64,000 bases of DNA from Azospirillum brasilense (GCF_008365405.1 NZ_QOKV01000018.1:62001-126000), one strand, 5' to 3'; numbered from the stretch's first letter, positions 46,675 to 56,780 are shown. Program-made: numbers and translations. Notes: generated by a model from the letters alone, not told the origin.

Positions 46675-47436
46675 ATGCATCGGCTCGTGCTGCTGCGGCA
46701 CGGTCAGAGCGTCTGGAACCGCTCGGATCTGTTCACCGGCTGGACCGACGTCGATCTCACCGAACAAGGGGTGGCCGAGACCCGTCACGCCGCCGGTCTG
46801 ATGAAGCAGGCCGGATTCGATTTCGACGTGGCCTTCACCTCGGTCCTGAAGCGGGCGATCAGGACGCTCGACATCGTTCTGGAGGACATGGACCGGATGT
46901 GGCTGCCGGTGCACAAGCACTGGCGCCTGAACGAGCGCCATTACGGCGCGCTCCAGGGGCTGAACAAGACGGAGACGGCGGCCCGCCACGGCGCCGATCA
47001 GGTTTTCCTGTGGCGACGGAGCTGGGACGTTCCGCCCCCTCCGGTCGAGCCCGAGGACCCGTGCTCCGCGGTGTCGGACCGGCGCTACGCCGGCATCGGC
47101 CGCGCGAATCTGCCCCGCGGCGAAAGCCTGAAGGACACCACGGACCGGGTGATCCCCTTCTGGGAGGAAGGCATCTGCCCGGCCCTGCGGCTGGGTGCGC
47201 GGGTGCTGGTGTCGGCCCACGGCAACAGCCTGCGCGGCCTTGTCAAGCATCTGGACAAGGTGCCCGACCAGGACATTCCGCTCTTTGAAATTCCCACCAG
47301 CCGTCCGCTGGTCTACGAGCTTGGCGCCGATCTGGTCCCGCTGCGCCGCTATTTCCTGAGCGAAGGCGGCGCGGTGGAGGAGATCGCCTGGACCGGTCCG
47401 GACAGGGAGGCGGGCACCGGCAGCGCGGTCGCCTGA
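46675..47436 (+). CDS. gpmA: 2,3-bisphosphoglycerate-dependent phosphoglycerate mutase
   Basis: The 253-residue enzyme interconverts 3- and 2-phosphoglycerate. Catalytic His9 is in LRHGQS, Glu87 in LNERHYG, and His182 in SAHGNSLRG. The WRRSWDVPPPPV and YEL-LVP segments are typical of GpmA, which separates it from phosphatases of the same superfamily. AGGAGG precedes ATG 46675. Confidence 0.94.
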   Translation: MHRLVLLRHGQSVWNRSDLFTGWTDVDLTEQGVAETRHAAGLMKQAGFDFDVAFTSVLKRAIRTLDIVLEDMDRMWLPVHKHWRLNERHYGALQGLNKTETAARHGADQVFLWRRSWDVPPPPVEPEDPCSAVSDRRYAGIGRANLPRGESLKDTTDRVIPFWEEGICPALRLGARVLVSAHGNSLRGLVKHLDKVPDQDIPLFEIPTSRPLVYELGADLVPLRRYFLSEGGAVEEIAWTGPDREAGTGSAVA

Positions 47437-47473
47437 TCGGGCCGGCCCGTTCCAGGGCGTCCGGGCCGAAGGC

Positions 47474-48088
47474 TCACCAGGCGCCGTCGTCGCCGGGAAG
47501 CCAATCGGCCCTCTGCCAGCCGGGATCGAACAGCCCGCCCATTCCGTCCCAGCCCAGCCAGACCCTGATCGTGTTCTGCGTGGGGTTGACGTAGGGGGTG
47601 GCCGCCATCTGGTTGTTCGACACGGTCCCTCCGGCGCCCAACTGGATCAAGACGAAGCGGATCAGCAGCCTCTCCAGGTTGATGTCGACGCCGTCCAGCG
47701 TCAATTTGAAGGTGCTGTCGTCTCCGGGCGGGATGACCGCACCGTGGTTGATGGGATTCCATACCGGACCCGTTGGGAGTTCAAGCACTTGATCGCGGTC
47801 GGAGTCCAGTGCTTGAACCCTCCCCCAGGTTACCCCGATCGCCCGCATCACCGCAGCGTTGAAGCCCATCTCCGTCACGGTGGCGAGCCGCGTCTTGAAG
47901 CGCTCCCTGATGTTTCCTGAAATCCCGATGTAGCGGTTGTTCGTCAGCGTGTTCACGATGATGTAGAAGCCAGGCATCGCCATGCCGTCCGGCAGGGTGG
48001 CGTTGGTGAATCCGCCGCCGTCGGCCGGTTCAGGCGCCATTCCACTGCAATTCGCGGAATTGATCAGGTTGTAGATTATGTGAAACAT
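47474..48088 (-). CDS. GIY-YIG-fold-like protein of unknown role
   Basis: The 204-residue protein has FYIIVN (Tyr42) and, after a short gap, RYIGISGNIRERF (YIG at 53-55, Arg61), the core of the GIY-YIG nuclease fold, but no downstream glutamate or Asn motif is clear. The C-terminal half (about 105-200) is Trp-rich and unrecognised. ATG 48088 (MFHIIYNLIN) begins the protein; a frame to 48136 also is open. It has no nuclease partner or mobile gene nearby. Nuclease activity is not shown. Confidence 0.6.
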   Translation of the reverse strand: MFHIIYNLINSANCSGMAPEPADGGGFTNATLPDGMAMPGFYIIVNTLTNNRYIGISGNIRERFKTRLATVTEMGFNAAVMRAIGVTWGRVQALDSDRDQVLELPTGPVWNPINHGAVIPPGDDSTFKLTLDGVDINLERLLIRFVLIQLGAGGTVSNNQMAATPYVNPTQNTIRVWLGWDGMGGLFDPGWQRADWLPGDDGAW

Positions 48089-48246
48089 CTTCTGCCCCCT
48101 CTTCCCGCCGGCGGAAGCGCCCGAAACGGGAACCACCGGTCGCTCTTGGAGGACGAGGGGGCAGAGAAGTCCGTGAAATCACATCATGGATGAACCGGCT
48201 CCAAGGCCGGCGAGTTCGATCGCATGGACAGCGGCGGGGCGGGCTT

Positions 48247-50547
48247 CTAGGACGAGGCCGGCCTCCGCCCGCGGTGACCGGCACCGCCCTTCCCGCGCTT
48301 GCGGCCCGGCAAGGGATGGTGGAAGTGCGGGTGCCCACCCTGCGGCGGTTGCGGCTGACCGGATGCGTTGTCCGACGGCGCGCTGCCTCGGCCATCCCTG
48401 CGCGGCCCGCCGTTGGCACCGCGACGGCCATGCCGTTCACCCTGCCTTTCCTCCACACGCCCGGCGTAGCAATTGTCGCAGACCCGGAAACGGTGGTTGG
48501 CCTTCAGCCGTGTGCCGCAGACCGGGCAGGCGCGGGCCAGCGAGCGTTCAGCCAAGGTCCGCTCGATGAAGGCGTTCAGCATGGCCCGGCGCTCCTGGCA
48601 CAGGTCCATGTCCGGATAGGCGTCGGGGAAGCGGTAGGCCAGCCACGCGTAGGCGGTCAGCTCCTTCACCGCGCGCTCCGCCTTCTCCAGCTCCACGTCG
48701 GTGCCGACGCGGTGGTGGAAGCGCTCGGCGGCGTCAGGGGCGGAATTGGCAACGCCCTTGCCCTGGTTCGTCGCCCACAGCGCCAGCAGACGCAGATTGT
48801 TCTGGTCGCGCACGTCGATCGGGCAGCGCGCCAGCATGTCGCGCTCCGCCAGCGGCAGCTTCGCCCGGTCCACCGCCGTGGCGGCCTGGATGCGCTGCTC
48901 CAGGTCGGTCATGCGGAAGGTCTGGTTGGCGCGCAGCAGCTCCTGCCCCGCCGTGCGCAGCACCTTGGCAAGGCTGTCGGTGTCCAACTCGCGCGCGATG
49001 GCCTCGACATGGGTCAGGTTGGGGCTGATCCAGGCCCGCGGGTCCTCCGGCGGGACCGGCGGGGTGGTCAGCGCCCGGCGCACCGGGTTGATGTTCTCCC
49101 CCTCCAGCACCGCGACGCGGCCTTCCTCGTGCATGCCGAAGCGCCCCGCCCGCCCGCCGATCTGGCGGATTTCGGAGGAGTTCAGGTCGCGCTCCTCCCG
49201 CCCGTCATACTTGCGGGTGGTCGACAGCACGACGCGGGCGACCGGCAGGTTCAGCCCCATGCCGATGGCGTCGGTCGCCACCAGCACGTCCGCCGAGCCG
49301 TCGCGGAAGCGCCGCGCCTCGGCCCGCCGCACCTCCGGCGACAGGGCGCCGTAGATCACCGCCACCGTGTGGTCGCGGGCCAGCAGCTCGCGCCGCAGCC
49401 CCATCACGTCCTTGCGCGAGAAGGCGATCACCGCGTCGCCGCGGCGGACATTCTCCAGCGGCACCCGCTCCTCCTGCACGCGCAGCGGCGACTTGCGGGT
49501 GAACTCCACGACCTCCAGCTCCTCCCCCAGGGCGGTTGCGAGGCGCTGCACGTAGGGGATGGCGTCGGCGGAGCCGGTCATCAGGATTTCCGGGGCGGCC
49601 ACGCCGGCCACCGCCTGGGTCCAGGCCCAGCCGCGGTCGGGGTCGCCGATCATCTGGATCTCGTCGATGACGCAGGCGCCCCAGACCTTCGAGGTGTTGA
49701 CCATCTCGATGGTCGATGAGGTGAAGGACGCGCCGGGCCGCACGTCGCGCTCCTCACCGGTGACGAGGCTGCACGGGCGCCCGCGCGTCTCCAGCGCCTC
49801 CTGCCCCTCCAGCGCCAGCAGGCGCAGCGGGGCGAGGTAGCAGCCGCTCTGCGCCTCGGCCAGCCGGTCCATGGCGGCGTGGGTCTTGCCGGAGTTGGTC
49901 GGGCCGACGAACAGCCGCAGTTTGCGCACCATGGCGCGGGCCGTGGCGAAGCTGTCGAGATAGACGCCGAGGCCGGAGGCGTTCTCCAGCCGCTCCCGCC
50001 GGACCTTCAGGCCGGCGCGGGCGGCGGCGGTGGAGAAGGCCTCCTCCAGCGCGTCCAGCAGGGTCTGTAGGCGCGGGATGCGCCCGCCGAAGCCGATCAC
50101 CCGGCCCAACTCGTCGGCGAAGCCCTTGGGCCGCCACGCCTCGCCGAAGCCGTTGGCGCGCTGCGCCATGGAGGCGAACCACCCGTCCACCCGCCCGCGC
50201 GCCTTCTCGATGGCGGCGGAGGACAGGCAGGCCGCCTTGACCCGCTTGCCCAGCGCCTTCGCCTGGGGACGGCCGAAGCCCTCCTCCGCGGTCATCAGGC
50301 CCCACAGGTCCGCCTCGATGTCGGGCAGCGGGCCGAGCGCCACGCGGAAACGCAGCTTCAGCTTCCGGTCGGTTCCGGGGACGACCACCTCGTGGACGAC
50401 GGCGACCGACCAGCGGGCCGGGGTGCTGTCGGCGTCCACCTCGATCCCGTCGCCACGCACCACCGCGGCGATGGCGCGCAGCGCGTCGCGGCGGTCGAAT
50501 TCGTCGGCGGTGCCCGGTTGGCGAGGGGTGGTTTCGTCGTTGCTCAT
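48247..50547 (-). CDS. SUV3-type superfamily-2 RNA helicase
   Basis: The 766-residue protein has a helicase core with motif I GPTNSGKT (Lys221), motif II DEIQ (296-299), motif III TGSAD, and motif VI QIGGRAGRFG, the pattern of the mitochondrial/alphaproteobacterial SUV3 family involved in RNA turnover. A C-terminal four-cysteine knuckle (CPVCG, CDNC) and a Gly/Arg/His-rich tail follow. It has a divergent, long upstream gap toward an exopolysaccharide locus. A role in RNA decay is inferred from the family. Confidence 0.92.
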   Translation of the reverse strand: MSNDETTPRQPGTADEFDRRDALRAIAAVVRGDGIEVDADSTPARWSVAVVHEVVVPGTDRKLKLRFRVALGPLPDIEADLWGLMTAEEGFGRPQAKALGKRVKAACLSSAAIEKARGRVDGWFASMAQRANGFGEAWRPKGFADELGRVIGFGGRIPRLQTLLDALEEAFSTAAARAGLKVRRERLENASGLGVYLDSFATARAMVRKLRLFVGPTNSGKTHAAMDRLAEAQSGCYLAPLRLLALEGQEALETRGRPCSLVTGEERDVRPGASFTSSTIEMVNTSKVWGACVIDEIQMIGDPDRGWAWTQAVAGVAAPEILMTGSADAIPYVQRLATALGEELEVVEFTRKSPLRVQEERVPLENVRRGDAVIAFSRKDVMGLRRELLARDHTVAVIYGALSPEVRRAEARRFRDGSADVLVATDAIGMGLNLPVARVVLSTTRKYDGREERDLNSSEIRQIGGRAGRFGMHEEGRVAVLEGENINPVRRALTTPPVPPEDPRAWISPNLTHVEAIARELDTDSLAKVLRTAGQELLRANQTFRMTDLEQRIQAATAVDRAKLPLAERDMLARCPIDVRDQNNLRLLALWATNQGKGVANSAPDAAERFHHRVGTDVELEKAERAVKELTAYAWLAYRFPDAYPDMDLCQERRAMLNAFIERTLAERSLARACPVCGTRLKANHRFRVCDNCYAGRVEERQGERHGRRGANGGPRRDGRGSAPSDNASGQPQPPQGGHPHFHHPLPGRKRGKGGAGHRGRRPASS

Positions 50548-51002
50548 GGACTGGTCTTCTTCCGTCGCCGCCCCCGGAGAGATCGGCCTGGGGATTCAAG
50601 AGGCTGGGGGTCTGATGGGGGCTCTGCCGGATCTCGAACAGTGCCGCGCCGCGGGGCGGACGCCCACCCCCTATTCTGCACACCGGCGCCCCACGGGCGT
50701 ACCTATATGGTCGGAGCCATAGGATAGGGCAAGCCGATTCAGGGGTTCCACCGGCGTGGCCGGGCTAATTCGCCTGAACTTTCCCCTCTCCCATCCCACC
50801 GCTGCGAAAAAGGGGCGGTGCCAGCCACATCATTCCCTGTTGTCCGGCGGTCGTGTCGAAAGGGGTACCCGGTAACGGTCTTACCGGCTGCCACCAATCG
50901 AAAGTGTTAGCAAGCAATATCGTCTTACTGCACCGCAAACCGTCGGGCATCATCGTTGCACTGACAACGTAACCGTCGTCGCTTCGCAGATTTGGTTAGG
51001 AG
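50548..51002. other. divergent promoter region between helicase and exopolysaccharide genes
   Basis: This 455-bp region holds no convincing gene. It has a 16-bp palindrome CGTTG-CACTGA-CAACG at 50954-50969, 34 bp before the ATG of the WecG-type gene, which could be an operator, and a small hairpin near 50800-50820 (CACCGC with GCGGTG). A 62-codon minus-strand frame at 50765-50953 lacks support. Confidence 0.45.
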
Positions 51003-51788
51003 ATGTGCATGCCGACCCCTCGTGACGTCCTGGCACTGATCGAGAGAATACGGTGTATTTCTTGCGAGGACGAGCGCCATGCATTGATAAAGACATTGTC
51101 AGCCGTCGAGCGTCCGACCATCCTGTCGTTCCTCAACGCTCACGGCGTGAACCTCTGCGCGGGGTCCTCCGCCGCGTGGTCGGCCTTCCGCGCCTCCGAC
51201 GTCCTGTTGCGGGACGGGGTGGCGCTGGAGACGGCTCTGCCGTGGCTCGACCAGCCGGTCGGGCTGAACATGAACGGGACCGATTTCATCCCGCTTCTCC
51301 TTCGCCACCTGTCGCCCCGGCGGGTCGCCGTCTACGGCACCGCGGCGCCCTGGCTGGACGAGGGGATCGAGCGGCTGAAGGAGCGGACCCCGCACGACTA
51401 TGTCGATGCCCAGCACGGGTTCCATTCCGTGGAGCATTACATCGCCCGTGCGCGGGAGATTGAGCCCGACGTCATCATCCTGGCCATGGGCATGCCCCGC
51501 CAGGAAGAGGTCGCGGCCCAGCTCAAGCGCGCGCTGGATCATAAGGTGCTGATCATCAACGGCGGCGCCATCATCGATTTCCTCGCCGGGCGCTTCACCC
51601 GGGCCCCCGCCGCCGTCCAGCGCATCGGGCTGGAATGGGCGTTCCGGTTGGTCCAGGAGCCCCGCCGTCTGTTTCGCCGCTATTGCGTCGGCGCTTTCGG
51701 CTTCGCCCACACCGTCATGCTTATGCGCCGTGCCGCCATGCGTTCGTCCAGCGCCCCAGCACCAGCGCCCATGCATAAGGAGCTTTGA
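51003..51788 (+). CDS. WecG/TagA/CpsF-family glycosyltransferase
   Basis: The 261-residue GT26 protein has NMNGTDFIPLLL, VAVYGTAAPWL, IILAMGMPRQEEV and the C-terminal GLEWAFRLVQEPRRLFRRY that are diagnostic of the family. These enzymes add the second sugar (ManNAcA or GlcNAc-type) to lipid-linked precursors on the cytoplasmic face. It is the first gene of an exopolysaccharide operon, 3 bp before the BY-kinase gene. Specific sugar unknown. Confidence 0.92.
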   Translation: MCMPTPRDVLALIERIRCISCEDERHALIKTLSAVERPTILSFLNAHGVNLCAGSSAAWSAFRASDVLLRDGVALETALPWLDQPVGLNMNGTDFIPLLLRHLSPRRVAVYGTAAPWLDEGIERLKERTPHDYVDAQHGFHSVEHYIARAREIEPDVIILAMGMPRQEEVAAQLKRALDHKVLIINGGAIIDFLAGRFTRAPAAVQRIGLEWAFRLVQEPRRLFRRYCVGAFGFAHTVMLMRRAAMRSSSAPAPAPMHKEL

Positions 51789-51791
51789 GAC

Positions 51792-54173
51792 GTGGAAAAT
51801 CTGCCCCAAGTCAATCATGGCGGCCATCACGGCGGGCATAACCCGGGAAACATGCCGGCTCCGGTTCCGGCATGGCCCGCCTCCCCCGGCCCGTCCCGGC
51901 GCAGCGAGTTCGAATCCCAGACCCCGTCCATGGGTCCCGACTTCCGCTTCATCCTGCGCGTGCTGGGCAGCCACAAGTGGCTGATCGCGGCCATCGTGGT
52001 GGTGCTGACCGGCCTGTCGGCTCTGGGCGTCTCCACGCTCAAGGACCAGTACACCTCCGAAGCGCTTCTGCTGGTCGACAACCGGCAGGTCCGCGTCGTC
52101 CGCGAGGTCGAGCAGGTGGTGGGCGCGATCCCCACCGAGGACGCCGCCATCCTGAGCGAGATCGAGATCCTGAAGTCGCCCCAGGTGCTGAACCAGGTGG
52201 TGAACGATCTCCAGCTCGCCCAGCATCCGGAATTCAACCCGCCGGCGCAGGAGGACGAGACGCTGCCGCTCGTCGAGCGCGTGGTGGCCTACGGCCGCGA
52301 CCTCGCCGGGCGCTTCTGGGAGGGCACTCCGCCGGCCCCGGTCGCCTGGCTGCTGAGCCACGGCGACGAGGTGGCGCAGGACATCCGGGCGCGCGAGGCG
52401 CACGCGGCGCTGGGCAACGACCAGATCATCGCGCGCATCCACCGCAAGCTCGACGTCGCCATCGTCGGCCGGTCGCGCGTGATCCAGGTGCGCTTCACCT
52501 CCAAGGAGCCGCAGCTGAGCCGCGACGTGGTGGACGGCATCGTCCGCCGCTACATGGAAACCCGCCAGCAGATGGACCGCGACCTGTCGACCAGCGCGAT
52601 CTCCTGGCTGCAGGACCGCATCGTCCTGCTGCGCAAGGAGGTGGCCGAGGCCGACGCCAAGGTCGAGGAGGCCCGCGTCAAGGGCGGCCTGCTGAAGGGC
52701 GGCACCGGCCTGATGGCCCAGAACGAGCTTGAACAGACCCGCCTGCGCCTGAGCGAGGCCTCGGCCATCCGCGCCCGCTCGGTCGCCCAGGCCGACACGC
52801 TGGAGCGCAACCTGAAGGCCGGCAACTGGAACGCCATCGGCGGCAGCATCGCCTCCCCGGTCGTCGCCCAGCTCCGCGCCACGGTCGCCGCCATCTCCAC
52901 GGAAATGGCCCAGCTGTCCCGCCAGTACGGGCCGAAGCACCCGCGCATCGTCGAGCTTCAGGGCCGCCTGAACGAGGCCAACTCCTCGCTCCAGCAGGAA
53001 ATCCGCCGTGAGATCAACGGCGTCCGCGAGGCCGCCCAGGTCGCGGTGGAGCAGGAAACCGCGCTCCGCTCGATGATCACCCGCATGGAGGGCAGCTACG
53101 CCACCATGCAGGAGCAGGCCATCCCGCTGCGCACCCTGGAGTCCGAGGCGACCGCCAAGCGCCAGCTTCTCGACAGCCTGCTGGGCCGTCTGGAAGAGGT
53201 CGAGGCCCAGAAGGACAGCCGCGCCTTCCCGGCCGCCGTCAAGCTGGTCTCCGCGCCGCAGGTGCCGCACGAGCCGTCGGGTCCCTTCCGCGTCCTGCTG
53301 CTGCTGGCCGGCTTCGTCGCCGCCCTGGCGCTCGCCATCTTCAGCGTCTTCGGTCTGGAGCTTCTCCAGCGCCGCATCCACACCCCGGACGCCGTGCGCC
53401 GCATCCTGGGCGTCGGCACCGTCCACATCGTGCCGCACCACAGCGACCGCGGGGCCAAGGGCCGGCTCTACAAGATCTTCCAGCGCCACCCCTTCTCGCT
53501 GTTCAGCGAATCCCTGCGCGCCCTGTTCCGCAACCACCTGTCGGATCTCGGCCCGGTCGGCGCTCTGGCGGTGACCTCGGCCCGCCCGCAGGACGGCAAG
53601 ACCTCGCTGACGCTCGCCGTCGCCCAGGTGGCCAGCCAGGCCGGCCGCCGGGTGGTGGTGGTGGACACCGACTTCCGCCGCTCCCGCATGGAGGGTCTGT
53701 TCGACCTGTCCACCAAGAAGGGCCTGTCGGACTGGATCGCCGGTGACGCCATGCTGGACGAGATCGTCCACACCTCCGACGACGTGCCCTTCGCCATGGT
53801 TCCGGCGGGCAAGCTGAACCCGATGACGCTGGACCGCTTCAACGTCGATAGCCTGGTGCAGCTGATGGCCGGCCTGTCGCCCAGCTTCGATCTGGTGGTG
53901 TTCGACACCGCCCCGGCGCTGGCCGTGTCGGATGCCCGCATCGTCTGCGGCGCCGCCTCCAAGGTGCTCTTCGTCACCCGCTGGGGCCACACCACGGCGA
54001 GCGACCTGGACGCGGTGGCCGACCTGGGTCCGATCGACCACAGCAAGTTCGTCTGCGTGATGACCGACGTGAACCTGAAGAAGGCGGCCAGCAAGGGCTA
54101 CCAGGGTCCGTACAACAGCTACGTCGCCACGCGGAAATACTACGGCGACCAGACCCTGCGCGCCGCGCCGTAA
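51792..54173 (+). CDS. exopolysaccharide co-polymerase with tyrosine autokinase domain (Wzz/BY-kinase)
   Basis: The 793-residue membrane protein has TM1 (about 54-76), a Wzz domain, a long periplasmic coiled coil (about 280-480), TM2 (about 500-522) and a C-terminal kinase domain with Walker A SARPQDGKTSL (Lys603), Walker A' VVVVDTDFRRSR (Asp625), and a tyrosine-rich C-terminus (YQGPYNSY, KYYG). It controls chain length and export of exopolysaccharide. GTG 51792 follows the WecG-type gene by 3 bp. Confidence 0.94.
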   Translation: MENLPQVNHGGHHGGHNPGNMPAPVPAWPASPGPSRRSEFESQTPSMGPDFRFILRVLGSHKWLIAAIVVVLTGLSALGVSTLKDQYTSEALLLVDNRQVRVVREVEQVVGAIPTEDAAILSEIEILKSPQVLNQVVNDLQLAQHPEFNPPAQEDETLPLVERVVAYGRDLAGRFWEGTPPAPVAWLLSHGDEVAQDIRAREAHAALGNDQIIARIHRKLDVAIVGRSRVIQVRFTSKEPQLSRDVVDGIVRRYMETRQQMDRDLSTSAISWLQDRIVLLRKEVAEADAKVEEARVKGGLLKGGTGLMAQNELEQTRLRLSEASAIRARSVAQADTLERNLKAGNWNAIGGSIASPVVAQLRATVAAISTEMAQLSRQYGPKHPRIVELQGRLNEANSSLQQEIRREINGVREAAQVAVEQETALRSMITRMEGSYATMQEQAIPLRTLESEATAKRQLLDSLLGRLEEVEAQKDSRAFPAAVKLVSAPQVPHEPSGPFRVLLLLAGFVAALALAIFSVFGLELLQRRIHTPDAVRRILGVGTVHIVPHHSDRGAKGRLYKIFQRHPFSLFSESLRALFRNHLSDLGPVGALAVTSARPQDGKTSLTLAVAQVASQAGRRVVVVDTDFRRSRMEGLFDLSTKKGLSDWIAGDAMLDEIVHTSDDVPFAMVPAGKLNPMTLDRFNVDSLVQLMAGLSPSFDLVVFDTAPALAVSDARIVCGAASKVLFVTRWGHTTASDLDAVADLGPIDHSKFVCVMTDVNLKKAASKGYQGPYNSYVATRKYYGDQTLRAAP

Positions 54174-54185
54174 GCGACGTCTCCT

Positions 54186-54323
54186 CCCTCTCCCGTCCTG
54201 GGAGAGGGGGCCCGCGAAGCGGGCGGGTGAGGGTACCGCGAGGACACAGCCTTATCCTCGGCGGCACCCTCACCCTTCCCGCGCATCGCGCGGGCCCCTT
54301 CCCTCTCCCGGGACGGGAGAGGG
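54186..54323. repeat. 140-bp intergenic palindromic repeat, copy 2
   Basis: This copy shares the terminal CCCTCTCCCG/GGGAGAGG arms, the GGGTGAGGG/CCCTCACCC central pair and the CCCTTCCCTCTCCCG end with the copies at 32567 and 59439. It lies between the BY-kinase and xylanase genes. Confidence 0.88.
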
Positions 54324-54363
54324 AATTTTCATTTCATTCCAAACAACACGAGGCCCGACGCCC

Positions 54364-55632
54364 ATGGCCCAGACCTCGCCAAAAGCCACCTCGCCCAAAC
54401 CCTTCTCTTTCACCCGCCGCGACGCGCTGCGCGCCGCCGCAGCCGCCGCGGTGCTGGCAAGCTGCAAGGCCGCCGCCGGCCCATCCGTCGCCGAGGCGGC
54501 GTCGGCCGCCGTGTCGAACGTCGTGCCCAACCCGACCCTGCGCGACGCCTGCCGGGCCGCCGGCATCCTCCACGGCGCCGCCCGCGACCATCTGATCGAG
54601 CCGGAAGACCCCATGCTCGACATGCTGATGGCGCGGGAATGCGACGTGGTGACGCCCGAGAACGGCGGCAAATGGGCCGTCTTCCAGCCGCAGGAGGGCA
54701 ACTTCGACTGGGGCCGCTTCGACGCCGGGGTGGAACTGGCCCGCCGCATCGGCGCCAAGCCGAACTGGCATTGCGCCCTGTGGCAGCACATGGGCATGCC
54801 CGACTACATGACGCTGCCGGCGAGCCGCCAGCGCGCGCTGGGCATCGCCGAGAGCGCCTATTTCTCGGCGGACGGCACGCTGTCCGAGGACAATTACTGG
54901 CCGCGCTTCACCGCCATGGTCGCGGCGGTCAAGCAACGCTACGGCGACAGCTTCTACCGCATCGACGTGATGAACGAGGCCTTCTTCTGGGAGACCGAGC
55001 GCAGCCACCCCCAGGAGCAGGACCGTTACGGCTTCCGCAAGGGCATGTGGTGGGTGGTGGCGGGCGGCGCCAAGGGGCCGGAGTGGCTCGACCCCTTCTT
55101 CCACCACATCCGCAAGGAATTCCCCTCCGCCAAGCTGGTCATCAACGAGTTCGGCATCGAGATCGACGAGGGCTGGCAGCAGCGCAAGCGCGCCTATTTC
55201 CAGACCTGGCTGACCGACGCGGTCAAGCGCGGCGTGCCGATCGACGGGGTGGGGCTGCAAAGCCACCTGATGGCCGGCAAGCCCTACGACCGCGAGGGCA
55301 TGAAGGGCTTCCTGCGGGCCATGGACCGGCTGGGCCTGCCAATCCACGTCACCGAGTTCGACGTGAACGAGAAGCATCTGCCGCGCTCCTGGTCGCGGGC
55401 GGAGAAGGACCGCGCCATGGCCTTCCTGGCCGGGCAGTATCTGGGCGACATCGCCGGCAACGCGCGGCTGGCCGAGCTGTGCTGGTGGCACCTGCGCTCC
55501 GACCTGAACTACATCGCGCGGGAAATGCCGGAGCTGAAGCCCCACCCCTCCCCCTACGACGCGGCGTCGCGCCCACTGCCGCTGTACGAGGCGTCGGTGC
55601 AGGCGCTGCGCGGGCGCAACCGGTCTGGTTGA
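54364..55632 (+). CDS. GH10 endo-1,4-beta-xylanase
   Basis: The 422-residue secreted enzyme has a Tat signal (SFTRRDALRA, Arg18-Arg19) followed by a possible lipobox LASC (Cys34). The GH10 barrel carries the acid/base Glu205 in VMNEAFF and the nucleophile Glu331 in VTEFDVNE. It hydrolyses xylan-type beta-1,4 chains or, in exopolysaccharide loci, the polymer itself. It lies between BY-kinase and methyltransferase genes, with copy 2 of the repeat upstream. Confidence 0.93.
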   Translation: MAQTSPKATSPKPFSFTRRDALRAAAAAAVLASCKAAAGPSVAEAASAAVSNVVPNPTLRDACRAAGILHGAARDHLIEPEDPMLDMLMARECDVVTPENGGKWAVFQPQEGNFDWGRFDAGVELARRIGAKPNWHCALWQHMGMPDYMTLPASRQRALGIAESAYFSADGTLSEDNYWPRFTAMVAAVKQRYGDSFYRIDVMNEAFFWETERSHPQEQDRYGFRKGMWWVVAGGAKGPEWLDPFFHHIRKEFPSAKLVINEFGIEIDEGWQQRKRAYFQTWLTDAVKRGVPIDGVGLQSHLMAGKPYDREGMKGFLRAMDRLGLPIHVTEFDVNEKHLPRSWSRAEKDRAMAFLAGQYLGDIAGNARLAELCWWHLRSDLNYIAREMPELKPHPSPYDAASRPLPLYEASVQALRGRNRSG

Positions 55633-55778
55633 GGCCGGTCGGGAAGCGGTGCGGTACCTCTTCCGGTCCCGCTACCCCGCCCGATCGCGTGGCCCGCTCC
55701 GCCGTCCGCGCCTGTAAGGATTTCCGACAGCGTCCTTAGATTATCGGAACAGCGGCGTTTCTCCCAACGAGGTGATCT

Positions 55779-56705
55779 GTGGACACGTTGACGTCGGATG
55801 AGCTGGTCGCCCGCTACAAGCGGAAGTTCGGTCTGGCCCCGAACTACCCCCTCAGCGAAACCATGGTCCGCCAGCATTGGGACCTGGAACGCCAGCTCGC
55901 CCGCGAGCTGCTGGATTCCCGCCGCGAAGAGCGTTGGACGGTGTTCGAGCGGAATTACACCACCCTCTACAGCGAGTGCCCCTGGCTGAACGATGCGGTG
56001 GACACGGCGGCGCAGAACGACGAGCTGGACTTCCGCCACTTTCTGACGCTGCTCAAGGGCGCGCGGGACGTCTACGAGGTCGGGTCGGGCAAGGGCCGGC
56101 TGCTGACCTATCTGGCCCGCCACGGCCACCGTTGCGTCGCCACCGAGATCACCCGCGAGCGCGGGGAGCGCTGGACCGACGAGCGCTCCAACGTGACGTG
56201 GCGCTGCTGCGACGGCGTCAACCTCGCCGAGTTCGAGCCGCGCGGCCATTACGACGCCGTCGTCTCCACCCACGTCATCGAGCATCTCCACCCCGAGGAC
56301 GTGTCCGTGCACCTGTCCAACGTGCACGCCATCCTGAAGCCGGGCGGCCGCTACGTGCTCAGCATGCCGCACAAGCACGCCGGGCCGATGGACCTGTCGG
56401 AGGTCTTCGGGCTCGACGAGCCGATCTGCATGCACCTGCGCGAATACACTTGGAGCGAAACCGAGCGCGCCCTGCGCGAGGCCGGCTTCGCCCGGATGGA
56501 GGCCGTCTATGTCGCCCCGATGGCGGTCCGCAAGCGCCTGCCCATCCACGGCTCCGGCGCCGGCTATCTGGCCTATGTGAAGGCCGTGGAATCCGTCATG
56601 GGGGCGATGCCGTTAACCCTGCGCCGCAAGCTCGGCAAGCTCGGCCAGCTCTACCTGTTCCGCCCGGAGGTCTTCATGGTGGCTCACAAAAGTCACGAGG
56701 GTTGA
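55779..56705 (+). CDS. class I SAM-dependent methyltransferase
   Basis: The 308-residue protein has the SAM motif I VYEVGSGKGRLL (about residues 91-103), VATEI, a DAVVSTHVIEHL motif of UbiE/methyltransf_11 type, and LKPGGRYVLSMPHKH. It starts at GTG 55779 and probably methylates a sugar or lipid-linked glycan of the locus. Followed by a strong terminator-like hairpin. Confidence 0.9.
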   Translation: MDTLTSDELVARYKRKFGLAPNYPLSETMVRQHWDLERQLARELLDSRREERWTVFERNYTTLYSECPWLNDAVDTAAQNDELDFRHFLTLLKGARDVYEVGSGKGRLLTYLARHGHRCVATEITRERGERWTDERSNVTWRCCDGVNLAEFEPRGHYDAVVSTHVIEHLHPEDVSVHLSNVHAILKPGGRYVLSMPHKHAGPMDLSEVFGLDEPICMHLREYTWSETERALREAGFARMEAVYVAPMAVRKRLPIHGSGAGYLAYVKAVESVMGAMPLTLRRKLGKLGQLYLFRPEVFMVAHKSHEG

Positions 56706-56780
56706 AGCCGCCGATTCCGGAAACCTTTCTGTAACAAGACTTTACACTTCCCCCTCCTCGTGGCCGCAAAGCCCCACTGT

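Noticed and set aside
50765..50953. 62-codon minus-strand gene in the promoter gap of the exopolysaccharide operon
   Set aside because: No ribosome site or family features; mixed base use typical of an intergenic region.
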